Positions 1 through 5,739 of a DNA stretch of 6,272 nucleotides are shown here, piece by piece. Source of the stretch: Hyphomicrobiales bacterium (GTDB lineage Bacteria > Pseudomonadota > Alphaproteobacteria > Rhizobiales > Beijerinckiaceae); assembly GCA_003567055.1 (NCBI GenBank), contig PXAW01000316.1, positions 1 through 6,272 on the forward strand, written 5' to 3'. The position numbers were made by a program, and so were the translations under genes. How positions within the stretch are numbered: the stretch's first letter is position 1; each line of letters begins with the position of its first letter. The notes beneath the pieces were generated by a model. It was not told where the DNA came from. It made no database searches and worked only from the letters and a program-made list of their open reading frames with translations.

Positions 1-30
1 CCATCGAGGGATCATCCATCGAGGGATCAT
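1..30. repeat. perfect 15-bp tandem repeat, two copies visible
   Basis: The unit CCATCGAGGGATCAT occurs at 1-15 and again at 16-30 without a mismatch. It begins exactly at the window edge, so more copies may lie to the left. The unit is a multiple of three, so expansion or contraction would not shift a reading frame crossing it. Confidence 0.8.
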
Positions 31-85
31 CTGTCTGCTTGCCATCCGCGCGCATCGTCAAATTCGGCCCCGCAATTGCGAACAT
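1..85 (-). CDS. possible start of a leftward gene, cut by the window edge
   Basis: On the - strand an ATG at 85-83 opens a frame that stays open to the window edge, reading MFAIAGPNLTMRADGKQTDD and then two PSM-containing units. A second in-frame ATG lies at 55-53. The 15-bp tandem repeat at the edge is in frame and encodes repeated D-D-P-S-M, so the repeat may continue in the protein outside the window. No strong Shine-Dalgarno precedes either ATG, and only 28 codons are visible. Two + strand frames are also open from the edge, to stops at 116 and 133, so the coding strand is not settled. I recognise no family. If real, the gene lies downstream of and in the same direction as the exported-protein gene. 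Confidence 0.3.
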   Translation of the reverse strand, partial: MFAIAGPNLTMRADGKQTDDPSMDDPSM

Positions 86-148
86 CGTTCACGAAGAGCC
101 ATTACCGGCTCATCGTAAATCAGTTAGGGCGATGATCGCGCGCTGCCA

Positions 149-180
149 GCGGGAACCGTCACCTGCGACACGATTCCCGC
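149..180. other. inverted repeat downstream of the exported-protein gene
   Basis: GCGGGAA at 149-155 is complementary to TTCCCGC at 174-180, with an 18-base loop. It begins 27 bases beyond the stop codon of the leftward gene ending at 207, where a 3'-end hairpin would be expected. No T-run follows on the - strand, so it is not a standard intrinsic terminator. Nearby is a perfect 10-bp palindrome, CGCAATTGCG, at 71-80. Nothing else is evident in the 86-206 gap. Confidence 0.2.
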
Positions 181-206
181 CTGACAAATGCATGCCGCGA
201 CACGCT

Positions 207-647
207 TCAGAATGCGGCGAGCGTCTGCGTATCCGCGAAATAGATGTGGATCTGGTACAGCGGTACCGGGTGCGGCGGGATGCCCTCGGCCTTGTACTCG
301 ATGTCGATATGGCTGATCGGCGGGGATTCGAGGCCGGTGGCGAGGCCGACGAAATCCGTCCCGGCATTCAGCGCCTCGAGATCCACCATGTATTCGACGC
401 AGACGACCCGCCCGTCGATGACGCAATAGATCGGGCCGACGGGGAGATCGGCGGGATTGGCCCAGTGTTCGCCCATATTCGGCACATGCGGCGAAAGGTT
501 CACGGCATCCGGCGCGATTTCGCTCAGGACCGGAAGGTGGTCGAGCATCCCGGATGCTGCGGCCTCGCCGGAATGAAACGGGCCCACGGCAAGTCCGAAT
601 GCAGCAAGCAGTGCGGCTGTGGAAGCAGATCGTGCGATTGTCATCAT
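207..647 (-). CDS. small exported protein of unknown function
   Basis: The protein has 146 residues. An ATG lies at 668, but the sequence AGGGGAAAG directly before tandem ATGs at 647 and 644 supports a start there; 647 and 644 are equally plausible. Residues 1-31 look like a Sec signal peptide: a basic R6, a hydrophobic stretch from about A11 to V21, then G-E-A-A-A before S32. The mature part is about 115 residues and not membrane-bound. It contains V-P-N-M-G-E-H-W (55-62), a two-cysteine segment G-P-I-Y-C75 to V-V-C83-V-E-Y, and a C-terminal L-Y-Q-I-H-I-Y-F. The spacing of M-G-x-H, x-E-Y-M and I-H-x-Y-F recalls proteins of the TTHB210-like/DUF5602 type, but that is from memory and weak. The cysteines could form a disulfide in the periplasm. 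The gene is divergent from the LysR-type regulator, which may control it. Confidence 0.75.
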   Translation of the reverse strand: MMTIARSASTAALLAAFGLAVGPFHSGEAAASGMLDHLPVLSEIAPDAVNLSPHVPNMGEHWANPADLPVGPIYCVIDGRVVCVEYMVDLEALNAGTDFVGLATGLESPPISHIDIEYKAEGIPPHPVPLYQIHIYFADTQTLAAF

Positions 648-671
648 CTTTCCCCTGAATTCATGCATTCA

Positions 672-685
672 CACCGCAGGCGGTG
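672..685. promoter_or_regulatory. perfect dyad in the divergent intergenic region
   Basis: CACCGC (672-677) and GCGGTG (680-685) form a perfect inverted repeat with a 2-bp centre. ATGCA at 663-667 and TGCAT at 684-688 add further imperfect symmetry. It sits 25 bp upstream of the exported-protein start, where a repressor or activator site could act on that promoter. No binding factor is shown; the divergent LysR-type regulator is the obvious candidate. Confidence 0.3.
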
Positions 686-710
686 CATGGGGCCGATTCC
701 TAATATGCGC

Positions 711-731
711 ATCGTTTTTCTTGAAATCGAT
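711..731. promoter_or_regulatory. AT-rich dyad, candidate LysR-type regulator site
   Basis: The segment has the symmetric layout ATCG-x-TTT, a 5-base centre, then AAA-x-CGAT. It contains T-N11-A spacings (T712/A724 and T718/A730), as expected of LysR-type boxes. It lies 26 bp before the regulator start codon at 757, in the most AT-rich part of the gap, so it could serve autoregulation and the divergent gene together. T-N11-A is a loose motif, so support is modest. A further 8-bp palindrome, ATGATCAT, lies at 745-752. Confidence 0.3.
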
Positions 732-756
732 TTTACGAATGGGAATGATCATCGCC

Positions 757-1710
757 ATGAATTTTACCCAGCTCGACCTGAACCTGCTGCGTGTCTTTCT
801 CGCTCTCGACAGCGAGCGCAGCGTTTCGCGGGCGGGCAAGCGGCTCGGGCTGAGCCAGCCGGCCGTCAGTGCGGCGCTCAACCGCCTGCGCCAGGCCTTC
901 GGCGATCAACTCTTCGTGCGTCAGGGGCGCGAGATGCTGCCGACGGAGCGCGCGCGCAAGCTCCTCGAGCCGGTGACTGCTGCGCTGGCCACGCTCGAAC
1001 GCGGCCTCGCGGGCGAGTTGTCCGGCGCGCCGGACATGATGAAGCGCAGCTTCAGCCTGCTGGGCGCCGATTTCTTCTCGATGCTGTTCATGCCGGCTCT
1101 CTCGGCGCGGATCGCCGCGCAGGCACCCCAGGTGCGCCTGCGCCTGTTCGACGCCGCGCGCGGCGATGTGGAGCGGCTTCTCGTCGACGGCATCGTCGAT
1201 CTCGCCCTCGAACACGCGCCCCGCGTGAACGGTGTGATTTCTTCGCAACCGCTGTTCGATTCGGTCTTCGTGCTGGTGATGCGGCGCGATCATCCGCTTC
1301 TCGCGGGGCGGGCGCCCGACGCCCCCCTCACCCGCGAGGATCTCGCGCAACTCGGGCTCGCCGTCTATTCGCTCGATGGCGGCGAGAGCGGCTGTGCCGT
1401 CGAATTCCTGCACGCCGAGGGGCTCGGCGAGAATATCGCGCTCGCCCTGCCGCATTTCTACGCGACGGGGCTCAGCGCGGCGCGCAGCGACCATGCCGCC
1501 CTCCTGCCCTGCCAGTTCGCCGAAGTGCTGGCCGGCCCGCTCGGCCTCGCCGTCAAGCGCCTGCCGATGCCCGCGCCGCGATTGACGCTGGGCATGTACT
1601 GGCATACCCGTCACGATGACGACCGTCAGCATGTCTGGTTCCGGCGGCATGTCCGCGACCTGATCGGGGAACTCGGCTTTCAGGCGAGCGCGGAGCGTTT
1701 CGCCTCGTGA
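757..1710 (+). CDS. LysR-type transcriptional regulator
   Basis: A 317-residue DNA-binding regulator, the usual length for the family, acting in the cytoplasm as a tetramer if typical. The N-terminal winged helix-turn-helix spans about residues 5-63: L-D-L-N-L-L-R-V-F, then A-G-K-R-L-G-L-S-Q-P-A-V-S-A-A-L recognition helix, then F-V-R-Q-G-R-E-M-L-P-T. A linker helix runs to about residue 90. The rest is a two-lobed periplasmic-binding-protein-like effector domain from about S98, ending with Y-W-H-T-R-H...H-V-W-F-R-R-H-V near 281-299, which recalls the NodD/NahR-like branch. The start at 757 gives the standard N-terminus M-N-F-T-Q-L-D-L-N-L; in-frame ATGs at 739 and 745 would add only a few residues, and no start has a clear Shine-Dalgarno. 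Effector and regulon cannot be read from the sequence. The divergent exported-protein gene is the likely target. Confidence 0.93.
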   Translation: MNFTQLDLNLLRVFLALDSERSVSRAGKRLGLSQPAVSAALNRLRQAFGDQLFVRQGREMLPTERARKLLEPVTAALATLERGLAGELSGAPDMMKRSFSLLGADFFSMLFMPALSARIAAQAPQVRLRLFDAARGDVERLLVDGIVDLALEHAPRVNGVISSQPLFDSVFVLVMRRDHPLLAGRAPDAPLTREDLAQLGLAVYSLDGGESGCAVEFLHAEGLGENIALALPHFYATGLSAARSDHAALLPCQFAEVLAGPLGLAVKRLPMPAPRLTLGMYWHTRHDDDRQHVWFRRHVRDLIGELGFQASAERFAS

Positions 1711-1777
1711 ACCGCGTGGCGCCCGGCCCGCCAGACGCAAACCATCCGACACGCAAACTCTGCACGGAAATCTCTGC

Positions 1778-2353
1778 ATGAACCTGGTCACACGCGCCGC
1801 CGCCATCATCACCCGTCCGCGCGCCGAATGGCCGCGTATCGCGCAAGAAGAACCCAATATCGCGGCGATCTATCTGCGCTACGTCATGCCGCTCGCCGCC
1901 ATACCCGCCATCGCCTCGGCTTTGAGCGCTTCGCTGGTCGGCATCGAACTGCCCGGCATGGGGGTGATCCGCATGGAGCCCGGGCAGGCCTTCGTCTCGG
2001 GAGCGTTCCAATATGCGATGCAGCTCGCCACGATCTACGTGATGGCGCTGGTGCTGGCCTGGCTCGCCCCACGATTCGGCGGCAGCGGGGACCGGGCGGC
2101 GGCGTTCAAGGTGGTGGCCTATGCCTGGACGCCGGCCTGGCTCGCCGGCGTGTTCAACCTCACGCCGACACTGTCATTCCTGACGCTGCTCGGCCTCTAT
2201 GCCGTCTATCTGATCCATACCGGCCTGCCGGCGGTGATGAACGTGCCGCAACGCCGCGCGCTGATGGTGACGGCGCTCCTGATCCTGATCGGCATAACTT
2301 TGTCAGCGCTGATCGGCGCCCTGATCGGCATGATCGGGCTGGCGCGCGTCTGA
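1778..2353 (+). CDS. Yip1-family multi-span inner-membrane protein
   Basis: The protein has 191 residues and five likely membrane segments at about 33-55, 77-98, 109-127, 132-152 and 161-187. The N-terminus has the features of bacterial Yip1-domain proteins: an opening amphipathic stretch with I-I-T-R-P-R-A-E-W (10-18, the recurrent 'P..W' element), then a membrane bundle with A-F-K-V-V-A-Y-A-W-T-P-A-W-L (109-122) and the Y-A-V-Y-L-I-H-T-G-L-P segment (141-151). Its biochemical role in bacteria is unknown; the name comes from eukaryotic Yip1 proteins. It starts 67 bp after the LysR-type gene on the same strand and could be co-transcribed with it, though a weak GGAAA about 10 nt before the ATG is its only ribosome-site signal. 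Its last 51 bp overlap the 3' end of cueR on the opposite strand. Confidence 0.85.
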   Translation: MNLVTRAAAIITRPRAEWPRIAQEEPNIAAIYLRYVMPLAAIPAIASALSASLVGIELPGMGVIRMEPGQAFVSGAFQYAMQLATIYVMALVLAWLAPRFGGSGDRAAAFKVVAYAWTPAWLAGVFNLTPTLSFLTLLGLYAVYLIHTGLPAVMNVPQRRALMVTALLILIGITLSALIGALIGMIGLARV

Positions 2354-2764
2354 GGCGGCGGCGGGCGCCTTGGTCTGCTCACCGGCGAGCCCGCTCAGGA
2401 TCGGGCAATCCGGGCGCTCGTCGCCCGCGCAGCATTCGGCCAGATGGCTCAATGTGGCGACCATCTCCTGCATGCGGGCGATGCGCGTCTCCATCTCCGC
2501 GATATGCGTCTTCGCGATCTCCTTCACCTCCCGGCTCGGGCGGTCGCGGTCGCGCCACAGGGCGAGCAGGCGCCCGATCTCCTCGATCGAGAAGCCGAGA
2601 TCGCGCGCCCGCCGGATGAAGGTCAGGTCATGCACGTCGCGGGCGTCGAAATCGCGATAGCTGTTGTCGCGCCGCGCCGCCGGGGCGAGCAGGCCGATGC
2701 TCTCGTAATGCCGGATCATCTTGGCGCTCACGCCCGAGCGCGTCGCCGCTTCACCGATCCGCAT
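2303..2764 (-). CDS. cueR: CueR-type Cu(I)-responsive MerR-family activator
   Basis: The protein has 153 residues. Its N-terminal winged helix is typical of MerR proteins (M-R-I-G-E-A-A-T-R-S-G-V-S at 1-13, R-H-Y-E-S-I-G-L-L at 18-26). A dimerisation helix covers about 80-110 and the metal loop is C112-A-G-D-E-R-P-D-C120-P. The two cysteines stand at the same numbers as in E. coli CueR, and residue 77 is Ser, which in CueR replaces the Cys used by divalent-metal MerR proteins. This points to a monovalent copper-group sensor. An extra Cys at 111 adjoins the loop. A tail of about 25 residues after the metal loop (Gln/Asp/Ala-rich) exceeds the roughly 135-residue E. coli protein, and its last 16 codons overlap yip1. 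The start ATG shares one base with the copA stop. GGGAGGG at 2776-2770 is its ribosome site, so the two genes are an operon under the copA promoter. Confidence 0.95.
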   Translation of the reverse strand: MRIGEAATRSGVSAKMIRHYESIGLLAPAARRDNSYRDFDARDVHDLTFIRRARDLGFSIEEIGRLLALWRDRDRPSREVKEIAKTHIAEMETRIARMQEMVATLSHLAECCAGDERPDCPILSGLAGEQTKAPAAASDARQPDHADQGADQR

Positions 2765-5238
2765 CAGCGCCCTCCCGCCGGTTTCCAGCGCCGCAGCAGC
2801 AGGGCATTCGACACCACGCTGACGCTCGAGAATGCCATGGCGGCACCGGCGATGATCGGGTTGAGCAGGCCGAATGCCGCGAGCGGAATGCCGCCGGTAT
2901 TGTAGATGAAGGCCCAGAACAGGTTCTGCTTGATCTTGGAGCGGGTGCGCCGCGACACGTCGAGCGCATCGGCGACGGCGAGCGGATCCGAGCGCATCAG
3001 CGTGATCCCCGCCGCCTCCATGGCGACATCGGTGCCCGAGCCCATGGCGATGCCGAGATCGGCTGCCGCGAGAGCCGGCGCATCGTTGACCCCGTCCCCC
3101 ACCATGGCGATGGCGCCGTGGATCGCGCGCAATTCGCCGACGATGCGCGCCTTGTCCTCCGGAGCCACCTCGGCGCGGATTTCGTCGATGCCGATCTCCC
3201 GGGCGATGGCGCGGGCGGCAGCTTCGTTGTCGCCGGTGACCATGATGCTGGTGATGCCGATTGCGCGCAGCTTCGCCACGGCGGCGCGGGCGCTCTCGCG
3301 CGGCTGGTCGGCAAAGCTCATCCAGGCGACGAGGCGGGGCGTGCCGTCGATGCGCGCCATGTAGGAGATCGAACGCCCGCGCGCGGCTTCCTCCTGCGCC
3401 GCGCTCGCGAGATCGTCGAGAGCGATGCCGTGATCCGCCATCTGCCGGGCGCTGCCGATGGCGTAGCGCGCGCCGTCATCGAGGCCGCCCTCGATGCCGC
3501 GCCCGGGAACCGCTTTCACCGCCTGAGCCTGCGGCAGGGCGAGGCCCTTCTCCTTCGCAGCCGTCACCACGGCGCCGGCCAGCGGATGCTCGCTGCCCTC
3601 CTGCAGGGCGGCGGCGATGGCGAGGAGGCCGTCGGAAGCGCTCACGTCCGCCCCCGCCACCGGCGTGAATCCCGCGAGCGCCGGCTTGCCGAGCGTCAGC
3701 GTGCCGGTCTTGTCGAAGGCGACGGCGCGGATCGCATGGGCGCGCTCCAGCATTTCGGCATCCTTGATCAGGATCCCGCTGCTGGCCGCGGCACCGGTTC
3801 CCGCCATGATCGCGGTGGGCGTGGCGAGGCCGAGCGCGCAGGGGCAGGCGATGACGAGCACCGTCACGGCGGTGACGATGGCCTTCTCGACATCGCCGTC
3901 GATGGCGAGCCAGGTCACGAGCGTGATGGCGGCGATCACCACCACGACGGGAACGAAGATCGCCGCGACCTTGTCGACGAGTTTCTGGATCGGCGCCTTC
4001 GAGGCCTGCGCGCCCTCGACCAGCTTCATGATCCGCGACAGGGTGGTGTCCTGCCCGATGGCGGTGGTCTCGATGATGAGCCGGCCCGAGCCGTTGATCG
4101 AACCGCCGATCACGCGCGCACCTTCCTCGCGATGCACGGGCAGGCTCTCGCCGGTGACCATGGATTCGTCGATCTCGCTCTCGCCCTCGCGGATCCGGCC
4201 ATCAACGGGAACCCGCTCGCCGGGGCGCACCACGACGATATCGCCGGCGCGCACCTGCGCGATCGGGACGATTGTATCCTCGCCATTGCTGCGCAGGCGG
4301 GCAGTGTCGGGGCGAAGCGCCGCGAGCGCGCGCACGGCATCCGCCGTCTTGCGCTTGGCCCGCGCCTCCAGATATTTGCCGAGCAGGACGAGCGTGATGA
4401 TCACCGCCGCCGCCTCGAAATAATATTCCGGCTCGTGATGCATGCCCGCATGCGGCGACAGCCAGTAGCTGATCAGCATGTAGAGCGAGAGGAAATAACC
4501 CGCGCTCGTGCCCATGGCGACGAGCAGTTCCATGTTGCCGGTACGCGCCTTCAGCGCCTTCCAGCCGGAGACGTAAAAGCGCGCGCCGAGCCAGAACTGC
4601 ACCGGCGTGGCGAGCAGGACCTGCACCCAGCCCGGCGGCATCCAGTGATAGCCGAAGGGCATGCCGAGCATCGGCAGGACCAGCGGCGCGGAGAGCGCGA
4701 TGCCGATGGCGACATGCAGCTTCTCGCGGCTGTCATCGGGATAAGCCGGCGTGCCGGTACCGGGCTCGCCCTGGGAGACACGCTGGCCCGCATAGCCGGC
4801 ATCGGAGACGGCGCGGATCGCATCATCGACGACCGCCTCGTCCGCCACGGTGACGCGCGCGCGTTCCGTGGCGAGATTGACCGAGGCGGAAATCACGCCC
4901 GGCGTGGCGAGAAGCGCCTTCTCCGCCCGCGCCACGCAGGAGCCGCAGGTCATGCCTTCCAGCGCGAGATCGACCTCGCGCAGCTTCACGTCGTAACCGG
5001 CGGCCTCCACGGCCTCGACGAGATCATGCGGCGTCAGGCGGGTGGGATCATAAGCGATCTCGACATGCTCGCCGGCCAGATTGACGGCGATCTCACCGGT
5101 CCCCTCGAGCCGCTCCAGCCCCGCCTCGACCCGGCGCACGCAGGAGCCGCAGGTCATGCCGGAGACCGGCAGGCGCAGGCGGGCAGTGGCGTTCGTCGGG
5201 CTCTTGCCCGGTGTCGCAGTGCGTGTGGCGAGATCCAT
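2764..5238 (-). CDS. copA: Cu(I)-exporting P1B-type ATPase CopA
   Basis: An 824-residue inner-membrane pump that moves Cu(I) out of the cytoplasm using ATP. Two N-terminal metal-binding domains carry G-M-T-C-G-S-C at C30/C33 and C98/C101. Membrane segments begin near residue 172. The actuator domain has T-G-E-S at 362-365. The transport site is C-P-C at 465-467, joined later by N-X6-Y-N (772-780) and M-x-x-S-S (801-805), the signature set for Cu(I) pumps. The phosphorylated Asp is D509 in D-K-T-G-T. The nucleotide domain has H551-P552, T-G-D at 668-670 and G-D-G-V-N-D at 714-719. All catalytic residues are intact and length is normal. GGGAG at 5248-5244, five bases before the ATG, fixes the start. 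A CueR-type promoter lies upstream and cueR follows with a one-base overlap. Confidence 0.97.
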   Translation of the reverse strand: MDLATRTATPGKSPTNATARLRLPVSGMTCGSCVRRVEAGLERLEGTGEIAVNLAGEHVEIAYDPTRLTPHDLVEAVEAAGYDVKLREVDLALEGMTCGSCVARAEKALLATPGVISASVNLATERARVTVADEAVVDDAIRAVSDAGYAGQRVSQGEPGTGTPAYPDDSREKLHVAIGIALSAPLVLPMLGMPFGYHWMPPGWVQVLLATPVQFWLGARFYVSGWKALKARTGNMELLVAMGTSAGYFLSLYMLISYWLSPHAGMHHEPEYYFEAAAVIITLVLLGKYLEARAKRKTADAVRALAALRPDTARLRSNGEDTIVPIAQVRAGDIVVVRPGERVPVDGRIREGESEIDESMVTGESLPVHREEGARVIGGSINGSGRLIIETTAIGQDTTLSRIMKLVEGAQASKAPIQKLVDKVAAIFVPVVVVIAAITLVTWLAIDGDVEKAIVTAVTVLVIACPCALGLATPTAIMAGTGAAASSGILIKDAEMLERAHAIRAVAFDKTGTLTLGKPALAGFTPVAGADVSASDGLLAIAAALQEGSEHPLAGAVVTAAKEKGLALPQAQAVKAVPGRGIEGGLDDGARYAIGSARQMADHGIALDDLASAAQEEAARGRSISYMARIDGTPRLVAWMSFADQPRESARAAVAKLRAIGITSIMVTGDNEAAARAIAREIGIDEIRAEVAPEDKARIVGELRAIHGAIAMVGDGVNDAPALAAADLGIAMGSGTDVAMEAAGITLMRSDPLAVADALDVSRRTRSKIKQNLFWAFIYNTGGIPLAAFGLLNPIIAGAAMAFSSVSVVSNALLLRRWKPAGGR

Positions 5239-5287
5239 GTCAGCTCCCGGCTGGCGCGTGTACCGCGCATTTCATCAACTGCCGGGA

Positions 5288-5318
5288 TCTATAGACCCTC
5301 CCATCATGGGAAGGTCAA
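5288..5318 (-). promoter_or_regulatory. CueR-controlled promoter and operator of copA-cueR
   Basis: Read on the - strand: -35 TTGACC (5318-5313), a 19-bp spacer, then -10 TATAGA (5293-5288). The spacer is over-long, as at MerR-family promoters that need activator-driven DNA untwisting. The operator dyad runs 5315-5295: left arm ACCTTCCCAT, right arm ATGGGAGGGT, with one central base; the arms match except at one position. This is the known CueR box pattern. Transcription should begin near 5281, leaving about a 43-nt leader before the copA ATG at 5238. The leader includes a small hairpin (GCGCG/CGCGC, 5268-5254). Confidence 0.93.
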
Positions 5319-5341
5319 GCGCGAGGGGATTCCGCATGCGC

Positions 5342-5359
5342 GCGCTTCATCACGGGCGC
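5342..5359 (+). repeat. left copy of 18-bp imperfect direct repeat
   Basis: GCGCTTCATCACGGGCGC matches the segment at 5652-5669 at 16 of 18 positions, differing only at two adjacent central bases. The two copies bracket the hairpin cluster, about 310 bp apart. Confidence 0.5.
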
Positions 5360-5444
5360 TTCCGACATCACCGGCGCAGGGCCGTTCGCCGCCATCGATC
5401 GCGGCGCTCGAAGCGTCAGCCGCGCGGGCGATGCAGGGCGCGCT

Positions 5445-5482
5445 CCCCTCTCCCTCCGAGGAGAGGGGCCGGGGATGGGGGG
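5445..5482 (+). repeat. G-rich hairpin repeat, copy 1
   Basis: CCCCTCTCC (5445-5453) and GGAGAGGGG (5460-5468) form a perfect 9-bp stem with a 6-base loop, followed by a G-rich tail ending in GGGGATGGGGGG. The same plan, a pyrimidine arm, short loop, purine arm and G-rich tail, recurs twice within 180 bp. It resembles the dispersed palindromic repeats common between genes of alphaproteobacteria. Confidence 0.65.
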
Positions 5483-5523
5483 CGTAGCAGGATAGGGCGC
5501 GGCGCTCGACGAAGCGCGCGCTT

Positions 5524-5558
5524 TCCCTCCCCTCAGCGGAGGGATGAAGGGTGGGGTG
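5524..5558 (+). repeat. G-rich hairpin repeat, copy 2
   Basis: TCCCTCC (5524-5530) and GGAGGGA (5538-5544) form a perfect 7-bp stem with a 7-base loop, followed by the tail TGAAGGGTGGGGTG. Orientation is the same as copy 1. Confidence 0.65.
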
Positions 5559-5619
5559 AACCCGCTTTCCGCTTTCCGCAGCGTGGGTCGCCTGCATCGA
5601 CGCTTCTCCCCCCCCGCAT

Positions 5620-5654
5620 TCCCTCCCCGCTGGGGAGGGAGGCCAGGGCGAGCG
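5620..5654 (+). repeat. G-rich hairpin repeat, copy 3
   Basis: TCCCTCCCC (5620-5628) and GGGGAGGGA (5632-5640) form a perfect 9-bp stem with a 3-base loop, followed by the tail GGCCAGGGCGAGCG. The tail runs directly into the right copy of the 18-bp direct repeat. Confidence 0.65.
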
Positions 5655-5669
5655 CTTCATTGCGGGCGC
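5652..5669 (+). repeat. right copy of 18-bp imperfect direct repeat
   Basis: GCGCTTCATTGCGGGCGC is the partner of 5342-5359, identical at 16 of 18 positions. It overlaps the last three bases of the third hairpin repeat tail. Confidence 0.5.
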
Positions 5670-5703
5670 GGCCAGTTGCATGCCGATACAACCAAAGCCC
5701 CTC

Positions 5704-5732
5704 TTTTCAAGGCCTGATACGTGTTTTAATGT
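5704..5732 (+). promoter_or_regulatory. candidate promoter for the structured RNA
   Basis: TTTTCA (5704-5709) and TAATGT (5727-5732) stand 17 bp apart, the optimal housekeeping-sigma spacing, although neither hexamer is a close match to consensus. The stretch is the only AT-rich segment in the neighbourhood. The predicted start, 7-8 nt after the -10, falls on the first base of the first RNA stem at 5740. Confidence 0.4.
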
Positions 5733-5739
5733 CGCCACA

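Larger units (their letters stand above)
5331..5739. other. 409-bp region without a convincing gene
   Basis: Between the copA promoter and the structured RNA no open frame has both a plausible start signal and a protein-like composition; translations are rich in Ser, Arg, Pro and Gly. The region holds three related G-rich hairpins, an 18-bp imperfect direct repeat flanking them (5342-5359 and 5652-5669), a perfect palindrome CGCATGCG at 5333-5340, and an inverted repeat CGCCGC/GCGGCG at 5387-5392/5401-5406. At the right end is a candidate promoter for the RNA. Confidence 0.7.

Noticed and set aside
39..1619. Long + strand open frame of 526 codons
   Set aside because: It runs antisense to the exported-protein gene and then out of frame through the LysR-type gene. 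The translation is Arg/Ala-rich with no domain.
733..1857. - strand open frame of 374 codons
   Set aside because: Antisense shadow of the LysR-type gene; low-complexity Glu/Arg/Ala composition and no ribosome site.
3118..5487. Long + strand open frame of 789 codons
   Set aside because: It lies antisense to copA, whose every catalytic motif is intact. Its translation is the Arg/His/Asp-rich type expected opposite a GC-rich gene, and it also runs through the CueR operator.
5304..5738. - strand open frame of 144 codons through the hairpin cluster
   Set aside because: It translates the palindromic repeats into Pro/Ser/Gly-rich sequence and ends inside the CueR operator.
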